The notes beneath the pieces were generated by a model, which was not told the origin of the DNA, did not search any database, and saw only the letters and a list, made by a program, of their open reading frames with translations. Source: Candidatus Bilophila faecipullorum (lineage in GTDB: Bacteria > Desulfobacterota > Desulfovibrionia > Desulfovibrionales > Desulfovibrionaceae). Taken from it: 64,000 bases of DNA. Where the stretch lies: contig CALVEZ010000012.1 in assembly GCA_944326695.1 (NCBI GenBank), positions 1 to 64,000 on the forward strand. The letters run 5' to 3'. Made by a program: the position numbers and the translations under genes. Below, piece by piece: positions 8,449 to 17,119 of the stretch; within the stretch, counting starts at the first letter, position 1, and every line of letters starts with the position of its first letter.

Positions 8449-9801
8449 ATGATCTTCCCCATCCAACATATCCCCGGCGTCGGCGACGGCATGACCATCG
8501 CACTGGACGCCGTGCTGCACGTGCTTATCAGCCACGGCGTCGCCATCGGGCTGGTGACCATGCTGACCCTGTTCCAGACCCTGACCTATCTGGGCAGAGG
8601 AGCCTACTGGGCGTTCGCTGGCCGTGCCCTCCTCGGTCCGGCCGTCCTCGTGACGACATCGGTCGGCGCGATCACCGGGGTCGGCATCTGGTTTATCACG
8701 GGCGTGCTTGCCCCGGAGGGCATCGGTTCACTGATCCACCTCTTTTTCTGGCCGTGGTTCATTGAATGGGGCGCCTTCGCCACGGAAGTGGTGCTTCTCC
8801 TCCTCTATTACTATTTCTGGGACCGGCTCGCCCGGCACAGGCTCGGCCTTCTGGTGGCGCTCGGCTGGGGCTACGTGGCCGTGGCGGTCTTCTCCGCCAT
8901 CCTGATTTCGGGCATCCTCGGCTTCATGCTCACGCCGGACGGCTGGCCGTGGGGACAGCATTTCCGTCAGGCCTACTTCAACCCCACCTTTGTGCCGCAA
9001 TGTTTCCTGCGCGTGTCGGGCGGTCTCGCTCTCGGCGCGCTCTTCGCCATGACATGGACGGCGTGGTCTTTCAAAGGTTCGCCCGACGAACGCGGGCGCA
9101 TCCTGCGTCTTTGCGGCCTCGTCTTCCTCGCCTCGGCGGTCGTGACGGCCATAAGCGCCTTCGTCTATTTCTCGCGCATTCCGGAAACCTATCTCACGCA
9201 CTGGAAATTCGCCGTCGCCACCTCCGCCCTGTCACAGGTGCCTCTCCTCCTGCCCACGGCCAACGCCGTGGCCGCCCTCTTCATCGTCGTCACCGCCGTG
9301 GCCGCGTGGCGGGGCCGCGCGAGGCCCTGCCGGGCGCTGTGCCTCGTCACCCTGCTCCTGTGCGTGGGGCTGGTGACGGAATTCGAGCGCATCCGCGAAT
9401 TCGTGCGCGGTCCCTACCTGCTGCCGGGCTATATGTACGCCAACCAGCTCCTGCTGGTTCAGGACGCCGCCCTCACGGACCGGGACGGGCCGCTGCTGCC
9501 GGATATCCGCTGGCTGGACGGCGGACGCGGCCTTTCCCGCAACGAGCTGGCCGGGCGCACGCTTTTCGCCGCCAACTGCGGGGTCTGCCATACCGAAGGC
9601 GGGCTCAACGACATCCGGGAACGTCTTGCCGGACGCCCGCTGGACGGCGTCAACGCCATCATCGGGCTGACGCAGGAACTCGGGCCGTTCATGACGCCCT
9701 TCACCGGGTCGGAGCAGGAACGCCTGCTGCTGGCCGAATATCTTTATACGTTGACCAATCCCGATTCGCGCCTGAGCGGGCCTGACCACAAGGAGCGCTA
9801 G
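8449..9801 (+). CDS. CydA-like membrane subunit with C-terminal heme-c domain
   Basis: A 450-residue polytopic membrane protein (about eight helices) followed by a c-type cytochrome domain with CGVCH (377-381). Several stretches align by eye with the CydA core of cytochrome bd. His24 in LHVLISHG fits E. coli His19. GAITGVGIWF fits the GVATG motif. FIEWGAFATE...YYYFWDRL (Glu106, Glu113) fits the helix carrying Glu99/Glu107 and ending GWDRL, although the two glutamates are seven rather than eight apart. The position of E. coli His186 (heme b558 ligand) reads CFLRVSGG, so the ligand appears absent. There is no recognisable quinol-binding Q-loop. This suggests a non-quinol branch of the bd superfamily using cytochrome c. 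Confidence 0.72.
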   Translation: MIFPIQHIPGVGDGMTIALDAVLHVLISHGVAIGLVTMLTLFQTLTYLGRGAYWAFAGRALLGPAVLVTTSVGAITGVGIWFITGVLAPEGIGSLIHLFFWPWFIEWGAFATEVVLLLLYYYFWDRLARHRLGLLVALGWGYVAVAVFSAILISGILGFMLTPDGWPWGQHFRQAYFNPTFVPQCFLRVSGGLALGALFAMTWTAWSFKGSPDERGRILRLCGLVFLASAVVTAISAFVYFSRIPETYLTHWKFAVATSALSQVPLLLPTANAVAALFIVVTAVAAWRGRARPCRALCLVTLLLCVGLVTEFERIREFVRGPYLLPGYMYANQLLLVQDAALTDRDGPLLPDIRWLDGGRGLSRNELAGRTLFAANCGVCHTEGGLNDIRERLAGRPLDGVNAIIGLTQELGPFMTPFTGSEQERLLLAEYLYTLTNPDSRLSGPDHKER

Positions 9802-9803
9802 CC

Positions 9804-11360
9804 ATGAACCAATGGACCGATCTCTTCCTGGCTATGCCCATGCCGGAAACATGGCTGCACGGTTTGCTGTTCATCGCCTTCGGGCTGCATCTGCTGTTCG
9901 TCCTGCTCATGCTCGGCACCGCCGCCCTCGGCCTGCTCTTTTTCATGCACACATGGATGAGCGGCGAAGCGGGGCCGCAGGTGTGGAGCAAACAGGTCAT
10001 CGGCACCCATCTCGGGCTCAAAAGCCTTGCCGTAGTGCTTGGCGTCGCGCCCCTGCTGATCATTCAGGTACGCTATTCCTATGCCTTTTTCACGGCAACC
10101 GGGCTTTTTTCCTATGCGTGGCTGTCCGTGATCCCGCTGCTTATCGCCGCCTTTCTACTCATCGATCTGCTCGGCCATAAACTGGAGGCCCGCTCGTGGC
10201 TCGCCTTCGGCGCGGGCATCCTCGGCGTGGGCGCGCTGCTGACGGTCCCGGCCATCTTCACCGGGGCCCTTGCCCTCATGGAGCGCCAATTCCTGTGGCC
10301 CCGCTTCGCGGAAAACGGCTTCACCCTTGGCGTGGGCTTCCTCCCGCACTGGGGGCTGCGCTATCTGCACATCCTCGGGGCGGCGCTCGCCTTCGGCGCG
10401 GCCTTCCATCTCTTTTTCTCCACGGAAAAACACCCCGAAAAAGCCCCGCTTCTGCGGAAATGGCTCTTCGGCGCCATCCTTGTGCAGGCGGTCATCGGCA
10501 TCCCGCTCCTGTTCACCGTGGCTACGCATCTGAACTGGAACGTTATCGGAGCGGTGAGCGTGGGCATCATCGCCGCCTCGCTGGTGCTGTGGGTCCTGTG
10601 GCCGGCCTCCCCGCCTCGCCTCGGCGCGGGGCCGCGCAGCCTGCTGGCCCTGCTTCCGCTCATCTTCGTATCCATGCTGGTGACCCGCCAGTTCCTTCAG
10701 GACCGTTTCCTCGCGCCCGGCCACGCACAGGAAGAAGCGCGGCTGCGGGAACGTTCCGACGCGCTGGCCGCCTATCAGCAGCAGGCGCTGGCCGCCTTTA
10801 CCCTCAAGCTGAAGACGGTGTACGACAACGGCGAGACCATCTACACGGGCGCGTGCCAGCCCTGCCACGGCCAGAACGGGCACGGCGACGGCACGGCCGC
10901 CAGCCGCCTGATCATCCCGGCCGAAGACATCGCCGCGATCCGGGCGGATCGGGATTATATCTACGGCATCCTGAAAAACGGCACGCCGGGCTCGGCCATG
11001 CCCTATTTCCGTCTCTACGAGCGCGAAAAGCTCGAACGGCTCATGGACACGCTCTCGCAGCGCTTCGACATGTTCGCCCCGCCGCAAAAGGCCCCGCGCC
11101 GCACGGGTTCCCAGAGTTTCAGCATCTGGGCCAATACCTGCTCGGTCTGCCACGGCATCGACGGCGCCGTCAGCCCCTTCGGACATACACTGCTTCCGGC
11201 CCCGCCGGACCTGCGGGCCTACTCCCTCACCCATGAACGCGCGCTTGCGGTTATCCGCAACGGCTATCCGGGAACCGTCATGCCGCCCTTCCGGGCCTTC
11301 CCCGAAGCGGTGCTTGAAGAACTCGCTGCCATCAGCAATTCCTTCCGCACGGGCCGCTGA
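9804..11360 (+). CDS. Second CydA-like membrane subunit with two heme-c sites
   Basis: A 518-residue membrane protein with about eight helices and a C-terminal periplasmic part holding CQPCH (351-355) and CSVCH (446-450). The membrane part also looks CydA-like. His29 in GLHLLFVLLMLG lines up with E. coli His19. His189 in RYLHILGAALAFGAAF lines up with His186 in FVHTVASGYVTGAMF. The pair from this operon therefore seems to be two CydA-type paralogues rather than CydA plus CydB, with complementary ligand sets. The start is two bases after the preceding stop, so translation is coupled. A heme-c total of five is encoded by the operon. The alignment is by eye; catalytic competence is not shown. 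Confidence 0.68.
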   Translation: MNQWTDLFLAMPMPETWLHGLLFIAFGLHLLFVLLMLGTAALGLLFFMHTWMSGEAGPQVWSKQVIGTHLGLKSLAVVLGVAPLLIIQVRYSYAFFTATGLFSYAWLSVIPLLIAAFLLIDLLGHKLEARSWLAFGAGILGVGALLTVPAIFTGALALMERQFLWPRFAENGFTLGVGFLPHWGLRYLHILGAALAFGAAFHLFFSTEKHPEKAPLLRKWLFGAILVQAVIGIPLLFTVATHLNWNVIGAVSVGIIAASLVLWVLWPASPPRLGAGPRSLLALLPLIFVSMLVTRQFLQDRFLAPGHAQEEARLRERSDALAAYQQQALAAFTLKLKTVYDNGETIYTGACQPCHGQNGHGDGTAASRLIIPAEDIAAIRADRDYIYGILKNGTPGSAMPYFRLYEREKLERLMDTLSQRFDMFAPPQKAPRRTGSQSFSIWANTCSVCHGIDGAVSPFGHTLLPAPPDLRAYSLTHERALAVIRNGYPGTVMPPFRAFPEAVLEELAAISNSFRTGR

Positions 11361-11394
11361 ACCCCGGAAAGGGACAAAAGCGGCCATCCCAAAG

Positions 11395-11422
11395 AAAGGC
11401 CCCGGCCATGCCGTGGGCCTTT
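11395..11422 (+). terminator. Hairpin after the cytochrome operon
   Basis: AAAGGCCC (11395-11402) pairs with GGGCCTTT (11415-11422), 34 bases after the operon stop. Confidence 0.45.
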
Positions 11423-11430
11423 GTTGAGCC

Positions 11431-11488
11431 CGCCGGAACGGAAGGGCCGCCCCGCCAAGGCAGCCATTCCGTTCCGGCGGCGTTTCTT
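11431..11488 (+). terminator. Terminator-like hairpin between convergent operons
   Basis: A perfect 13-bp stem (11431-11443 with 11467-11479) is followed by the T-rich GCGTTTCTTTA. It sits between the rightward cytochrome operon and the leftward formate dehydrogenase operon and may serve both. Confidence 0.55.
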
Positions 11489-11572
11489 TACGGACGAGGC
11501 GACCTCCGCGTTCAGGTATGCCGCCTTCCTTTCCGGGAAAGGGAGATACGTTCAGGGGATGCGGGAATCGGA

Positions 11573-12583
11573 TTAAACGAGGGACTCCCGCTCGTGGATA
11601 GTCAGGGGCGGCCTGTCCATGACAAAGGCGTAGCGGCCCAGTGCCACCGCGAGCAGGGCACAGGCCACACCGAGCGGCGACAGCGCCGCCAATGGCCTGT
11701 AAAGGCTGGCAAGGAAACACAAGGCCGCCGCGCCGTCCAAAACGGCCGCGCCGTGCCCGATCTCCACGGTCCGCCTCCGTTGACGAAAGAGGGGGATGAG
11801 ATGGCCTTCGAGAAAAAGCATGTCCAACAGCAGGAGGGGGATCATCGCCGGCAGCAGAGGCCGCGCCTCTACGCCCGCAAGAAGGCCGATGCCGAAGAGC
11901 ACCACCGCCCCCAAGAGGACCGCGCCGCTGGTGAGGTAGGCGGGAAACCAGCGCGCGAATTTCCACATGGGCCGGGAAGTGGCCGAAAAAAGCACGCCCT
12001 TGTAGCACAGGCCGACCATGACCGGAAGCATCCCGAAAAAGGCCAGCCCCACCAGCCATGCCTCTACCGCGTGCGTCTGAAAAAAGGGGACGAGCGTTTC
12101 CCGCAGAGAAGCCGGGAGGACCCCGGCGCGCACCAACAGGGCGATGAGGCCCCATAGGGCCGGGAAGGTCATGAAGAAGGCGCTGAACGAGAGTCCCCAT
12201 ACGCCCACCCACATGGGCGAAAGCGGGCGCACGGTACGCAGCATGTGGTGAAAGCGCAAAGGGCTGCCCAGATCGAAGATCAGCAGGACCAAATCCGCCA
12301 TCAGGATCAGCCACGAGAGCACAAAGGCGACGGGCAGGGCCGCGGCGAAAAGTTCGGGCCGCAGCATGGCTGCGGGAAAGGCCACCAGAAAAAGCCCGAG
12401 GGACAGATTGTTCAGGATGACGTCGGCCACGGTGAGGCCGCCCCACGGCGGCACGTGGGCGATGACGCGATGGCGGTAGTCCACCCCGCCGTCGGGCCGG
12501 ATATCGTCATGGCAGACCGGGCAGCCCGAAGGCGCGATCCCGCTTCCGGGGCAGCCGTCCCGCTCGCGCGCTCCATCGTTCAT
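11573..12583 (-). CDS. NrfD/PsrC-family membrane subunit of formate dehydrogenase
   Basis: A 336-residue membrane protein with about eight or nine helices. It contains the NrfD hallmark DLGSPLRFHHML followed by SPMWVGVWGL. Proteins of this family oxidise or reduce menaquinone in complexes whose electrons arrive through a four-cluster ferredoxin subunit. Its ATG overlaps the TGA of the beta subunit (ATGA), so the two are coupled. It replaces the cytochrome b gamma subunit (FdnI) of E. coli-type enzymes. The N-terminus has an extra cysteine-rich segment, CPGSGIAPSGCPVCHDD, before the first helix. That segment contains a CxxCH string but no secretion signal, so a heme is unlikely and a metal site is possible. 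Confidence 0.8.
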   Translation of the reverse strand: MNDGARERDGCPGSGIAPSGCPVCHDDIRPDGGVDYRHRVIAHVPPWGGLTVADVILNNLSLGLFLVAFPAAMLRPELFAAALPVAFVLSWLILMADLVLLIFDLGSPLRFHHMLRTVRPLSPMWVGVWGLSFSAFFMTFPALWGLIALLVRAGVLPASLRETLVPFFQTHAVEAWLVGLAFFGMLPVMVGLCYKGVLFSATSRPMWKFARWFPAYLTSGAVLLGAVVLFGIGLLAGVEARPLLPAMIPLLLLDMLFLEGHLIPLFRQRRRTVEIGHGAAVLDGAAALCFLASLYRPLAALSPLGVACALLAVALGRYAFVMDRPPLTIHERESLV

Positions 12584-13500
12584 ACGGCACCTCCAAGGAA
12601 AAGGGAGTAGAGGATAAGCCCGAGAGCGAAGACAAGGCCGAGGGCGGCGCGCATATAATCCCCGGCAAGACGCATGGCCGGATGTACGGGTTCCGCCGGA
12701 AGCCCGTAGAGGGCGGGCTCGTCCTGCAAAAGATAGATGTTGTGCAGCGCCGGATAGGTGGACGTGGGATCAAGGCCGTAGAGCCGGGCTCGGGAAACCC
12801 CTTGCGAGCGCAAGACCTTCAGGCGGCTGCGGGCCTTGCGGCGCAATTCGTCCAAGGGGCCGAAAAGGATGGATTGCGTGGGGCATGTTTTGGCGCAGGC
12901 CGGAACAAGCCCGTCCCGCAGACGATCAAGGCAGAGCGTGCACTTGTGAGAGTGGCCGGTCCCTTCGTCGAAGTCCACCACGCCAAAAGGACAGGCCGCC
13001 ACACAGGAGGCGCAGCCGTTGCAGATGTCCGATTGCAGGTAGACCGTGCCGTATTCCGTATGCACCAGCGCCCCGGTCGGGCAGGCGCGCAGGCACGGCG
13101 GGTCCGCGCAATGCTTGCAGGTGTCGCTTGAAAAGAACCAGCGCATCCGCCGGGCCGCGTCGCGCCGGGGCGGTTCCCCGTCCACGCCCGGATCGGCTCC
13201 GTTGTCCATGACCACATCGTTTTCGGGCCGGGCGGCGGGAAGCTCCACAAAGGCCACGTGACGCCACGTCCGCGCGGTCAGCCGCATGGTGTTGTCGTAG
13301 CTGTGGCCGGACAGTTCCGGCTCCTCCCCGGGCAGCATGTTCCACTGCTTGCAGGCGACCTGACACGCCTTGCAGCCGATGCACACGGAGGTGTCAGTAA
13401 AGAACCCTACCGCCCGCCCTTCCCGTTCCGCGCCGCGCCGGAACGGATAGACGATATGCTCCCACAGCGTGCGGGGCGGCCTGACGTTTTTTTCAGACAT
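12580..13500 (-). CDS. Formate dehydrogenase beta subunit, four [4Fe-4S] ferredoxin
   Basis: A 306-residue electron-transfer subunit. Four cysteine clusters are visible: CIGCKACQVACKQWN, CKHCADPPCLRACP, CNGCASCVAACPFG, and CTLCLDRLRDG with ACAKTCP. This matches FdnH/FdhB and related DmsB-type proteins. A single hydrophobic helix near the C-terminus (RAALGLVFALGLILYSLFL) would anchor it, as in FdnH. The start is set at 13500 because that ATG overlaps the alpha-subunit stop (ATGTCTGA). The longer frame upstream lies inside the alpha gene. It passes electrons from the molybdenum/tungsten subunit to the NrfD-type membrane partner. Confidence 0.9.
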   Translation of the reverse strand: MSEKNVRPPRTLWEHIVYPFRRGAEREGRAVGFFTDTSVCIGCKACQVACKQWNMLPGEEPELSGHSYDNTMRLTARTWRHVAFVELPAARPENDVVMDNGADPGVDGEPPRRDAARRMRWFFSSDTCKHCADPPCLRACPTGALVHTEYGTVYLQSDICNGCASCVAACPFGVVDFDEGTGHSHKCTLCLDRLRDGLVPACAKTCPTQSILFGPLDELRRKARSRLKVLRSQGVSRARLYGLDPTSTYPALHNIYLLQDEPALYGLPAEPVHPAMRLAGDYMRAALGLVFALGLILYSLFLGGAV

Positions 13501-16500
13501 AATCCAGCCTCCCTTCCGGCTGCGCCGACCATTCCACGGAAGAAAAGTCCAGTTCGGGCGCGGGGACGCGCTTCTCCGGATTGTGTTCCGGACAGGGTTC
13601 GTCGTGCAGGCGTCCCCGCCGCATCCGGCAGGTGAACGACTTGACGCTGGCGATGTCCGAGCCGATGCCGAGCGAAATGGGCGAAAGCAGATTGGCGGTA
13701 TCGCCCACGATCTCGCCGCGATAGCCGAAATGCATGGGGATGCCCACAACATGGACGCTGCGTCCGCGCACAAAAAGGGGCCGCAGCCGGGGCGTCACCA
13801 GCACCCGCCCCTCGATGGCCCCGCGCGGCGTCTCCACCACGGCCCATTCGAGCATCTCAAGGCCGAGAAGTTCCGCAAGCTGCGGTGAAATCTCGAAAAA
13901 GAGGGACGGTTGCAGCTCGGCCAGCCACGCGTCGTTGCGGGTCATGCCCCCCGCGAGGAAATGCTCGGTGAAACGATACGTGGTCAGGACCAGAGGATAG
14001 TCAGGATCGGCCTCGGCGGAGATATGGTTGAGGGTATCGCGGATGACCAGCGTCAACGGGGACATCTGCTGCCGGATGATCCCGTTGGCGACGGGCGATT
14101 CCAGCGGCTCGTAATAAACCGGGAGCGGCCCGTCCGCGAGGCCGAAGGGCGCGTACAGCCAGCCCCGCCCGTCAAAATGGATAGTAAAGGGCTCGGTCCC
14201 GGCGATGGCGTCCAGCTCCCGGCTTCCGGGCGCGGGCTGGTAGGACGGCGGCTTTGCGATTTCAAAATGGGGGACATCCGGCCCAATCCAGCGCCCCAAG
14301 GCCGCGTCCCATACCAGAAGCTTCTTGCGTTCCGACCACGGCCTGCCCTCGGGATCGGCTGACGCGCGGTTGTAGAGCACCCGGGTATTGCCGGGCCATG
14401 CCCACGCCCAGTTATGGAAAAAAGTGGCCTCGTCCGCCACGCCGCCACGCCGCCGCGACAGGTTGCGGCCCGGGCCGGGAAAGACCCCGCAATAGAGGCG
14501 GCCCCCGCAAGCGGTGGTCCCGTCGTCCCTCAGCTCGGACGCATCCGAGAGGTGCTCGCCCGTGACCGTGTTGAAGCCGTTGAGCTCGCGCAGGACGCGC
14601 TCAGCATCCGGCTCGTCGACATCGCCCTCGGTGGCGTAGTCCCATGTAAGCTGACGGATGGGGAGATCGCGCTCCAACGGGGAATCCGCATACAATTCCT
14701 TGATCCGCTTGCCGATCCGGTAGACATAGGACAAGTCGGAATGGCACTCTCCCGGAGGAGGCAAAACCTGATCATGCCACTGCACCAGACGCTCCGTATT
14801 GGTGACCGAGCCGTCCTTTTCCAGCGCGAGAGCCGCCGGCAAGAAAAAGACCTCCGTCGCCACGGATTCCGGGGGCGGGCCGTCCGGGTCGGCATACCAC
14901 GCGCTGGCGCTTTCGGTTTCAAAGGCATCCACCACCACAAGCCAGCGCAGGCGGCGCAGGGCCTTGCGGTGCACCGTGGCGTTGGGAGAACTGACGGCGG
15001 GGTTCTGGCCGAAAAGGAACAGCCCGCACATCTCGCGGTGCAACATCTGCACGAAATAGCTCTGCTCGGACTCGTCCCCGCTCAACTTGGGCAGGTTCTG
15101 GTAGCCGTACTCGTTGGCGGCGGTGGCGGCCTCGCCGTACCACGCCTTCAGGAGGCTGATCATGGCGGCGGGCATGGACGCCCACGATCCCATCGTGCGC
15201 TCCTTCTCCCAGAGGCCGCTTGTGGCCTTGCCCCGTCGGGCCTCAAGGCCGTGCCCGTACTTGAGCATCCTTTCCAGCGTGGCGTGATCGGCGTCGGCCA
15301 CCGGCTGGGGCAGATAATTGGGAAGGGAATTGAAGAGTGTCGGGATGTCCGTCGCGCCCTGCACGTTGGAGTGCCCGCGCAAGGCGATGATCCCGCCGCC
15401 GGGCCGCCCGATGTTGCCGAGGAGCAACTGAATGATGCCTGCGGCGCGGATGATCTGCGGCCCGGTGGTGTGCTGGGTCCAGCCAAGGGCGTAAGCGATG
15501 GAGGAGGTGTATTCCCGGCCCGAGTGCGCGATAAGCTCATCGGCCACCCGCTCGATTTCCGTGGCCTGACAGCCGCAGACCGAAGCCACCCGTTCTGGCG
15601 TATAGCGGGCGTAGTGCGCCTCAAGAACCCGCAGGACGCAGCGGGGATGCTGGAGCGTCGTATCAAGGACGGGCCGCCCTTCCGCGTCTAGTTCGTAATC
15701 CCATGAGGCGGGCGCGAGATCATAGCGCCCCGTTTCGGGATCGAAACCGGAAAAAAGCCCGGTTTCCTGATCATAGGAATACGATTCCGACACCAGCGTG
15801 GGCGCGTTGGTGTAAGGGACGATGTAGTCGGTGAAATACGCCTTGCGCTCAATGATGCGGCGGATGATCGCGCCGAGGAAGGCAAGATCGGTCCCGGGAC
15901 GGATGAGGACGGCAATGTCCGCCGAAGCCGAGGTGCGGGTAAAGCGGGGATCGACGTGCATGATCACCGCCCCGCGCCGCCGGGCCTCATCCACCCACTG
16001 ATAACCCACGGGATGCGACTCGGCCATGTTCGAGCCCATGATCAGCACGCAATCGCTGTTGCGCATGTCGCGAGGAAAATTGGTGCAGGCCCCGAAGCCG
16101 AAGGCGGTGCCCAGACCGGGCACCGAGGCGGAGTGTCAGAGCCGTGCCTGATTCTCTACGGAGAGGACGCCGAGCCCGCCTGTGAAGAGCTTTTTGATCA
16201 GGTAGTTTTCTTCATTGTCGCAGGCCGAGCCCCCGAGCGAGGCGATGCTTTTCAGATGGTTTACCTTGAGGCCCGATTCGTCGTATTCCACGAGGTCGGC
16301 GTCGCGGGCCTCCTTGACCAGCCGGGCGATGCGGTCGACCACCCACTCAAGGGAACGCTCCTCCCACGCCCCGGCATAGGGCGCGCGGTACAGCACCCGG
16401 TCGATACGGTGGGGATTGCGCAAAAGCTGGAGCGTGTTCGCCCCCTTGGGACACAATCTCCCTCGGCTGACGGGGCTGTTTTCGTCCCCTTCGATGCCCA

Positions 16501-16636
16501 CGACCTCGCCGTCCCGCGTGTAGACGGCAAGACTGCACCCCACAGCGCAATAAGGGCAAAGCGCGTGCCGCCTTTCGGCATCGCGGTAACGGCTATGCAC
16601 GTCCGCCGTACGCGGGCTCCACGGTTCCCGGTCCAT
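13493..16636 (-). CDS. Selenocysteine-containing formate dehydrogenase alpha subunit (in-frame UGA at 16136-16138)
   Basis: A 1047-residue molybdopterin (Mo or W) oxidoreductase. The N-terminal Fe-S motif is CPYCAVGCSL...GRLCPKGANT. At codon 167 the frame meets TGA, and the surrounding peptide is ENQARL-U-HSASVPGLGTAFG, the signature of formate dehydrogenases with active-site selenocysteine. The next residues (NFPRDMRNSDCVLIMGSNMAESHPV) continue the family without a break, so the two open frames are one gene. A SECIS hairpin follows the UGA. The protein starts at ATG 16636 directly before the Fe-S motif. No twin-arginine signal is visible, unlike periplasmic FdnG-type enzymes. It oxidises formate to CO2 and delivers electrons to the beta subunit. 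Automated callers are likely to split it. Confidence 0.92.
16105..16138 (-). promoter_or_regulatory. Bacterial SECIS element and selenocysteine codon
   Basis: The UGA is at 16138-16136. Ten bases later an 8-bp perfect stem, CGGTGCCC (16125-16118) with GGGCACCG (16112-16105), closes a loop GGTCT. The E. coli fdhF SECIS has the same GGUCU apical loop at a similar distance, where SelB binds. SelA, SelB and SelC genes are not in the window. Confidence 0.92.
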
Positions 16637-17119
16637 ATCCGCCCCCTGAGCAAAACGTTCCCGGCCTCAAGCGCCGGATACGACAAGGGTAGTGAAGGCG
16701 GAAGGTGAAAAACAGTATTTTATGAATGAGAACAGTCTATTATCGTTATCAGTCTCCAAGTGGGCCGCCCCGCTGCGAGAGTGCCGCTCCCCCATCGGAA
16801 AGGCCACCTCAGTCAAACATAGGCTCCATTTCCCCAGAAGGCCCGCGTATCAAGCTGCGCAACGCGGGAAAAGAAAGCGCGGCCTCCCTCGCAGGATTCC
16901 GGCCTCCCCAGAGCCGCCCACACAGGAGAACCTTTTCGCCGGGAACCGCGCAAGGGGATGGGCATGGGTACGTGTTCGGCTTCCCAGAGGGGGGCTGCAA
17001 AGCCGGAAGAGCGGCGCGAATATAGTAAGCGCCCGGCTTGTCCGGGCTTCCCGCCCGGCACGGAATCTTTCCGGTCCGCTTCGTTGAGGGTGAGGGACGT
17101 GGGAAAGGGAAAAGAAAAC
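16637..17119. other. Control region of the formate dehydrogenase operon
   Basis: About 480 bases without a gene. An AT-rich patch at 16705-16760 should hold the fdh promoter. On the minus strand it includes GATAACGATAAT (near 16740-16752), which loosely resembles Fur-type hexamers, but I would not call a site. A GCCCGG/CCGGGC hairpin sits at 17031-17047. Confidence 0.35.

Noticed and set aside
10155..12446. A 763-residue minus-strand frame covering the cytochrome operon end
   Set aside because: No motif and antisense to the CydA-like gene with its CxxCH sites; part of it is out of frame with the NrfD gene.
12519..12533. CxxCH string in the NrfD-like subunit as a heme-c site
   Set aside because: No signal peptide precedes it, so heme c attachment would not be expected.
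16705..16760. Possible Fur site (GATAACGATAAT) upstream of the formate dehydrogenase operon
   Set aside because: Only two hexamer-like units match; no palindrome and no clear promoter to place it on.
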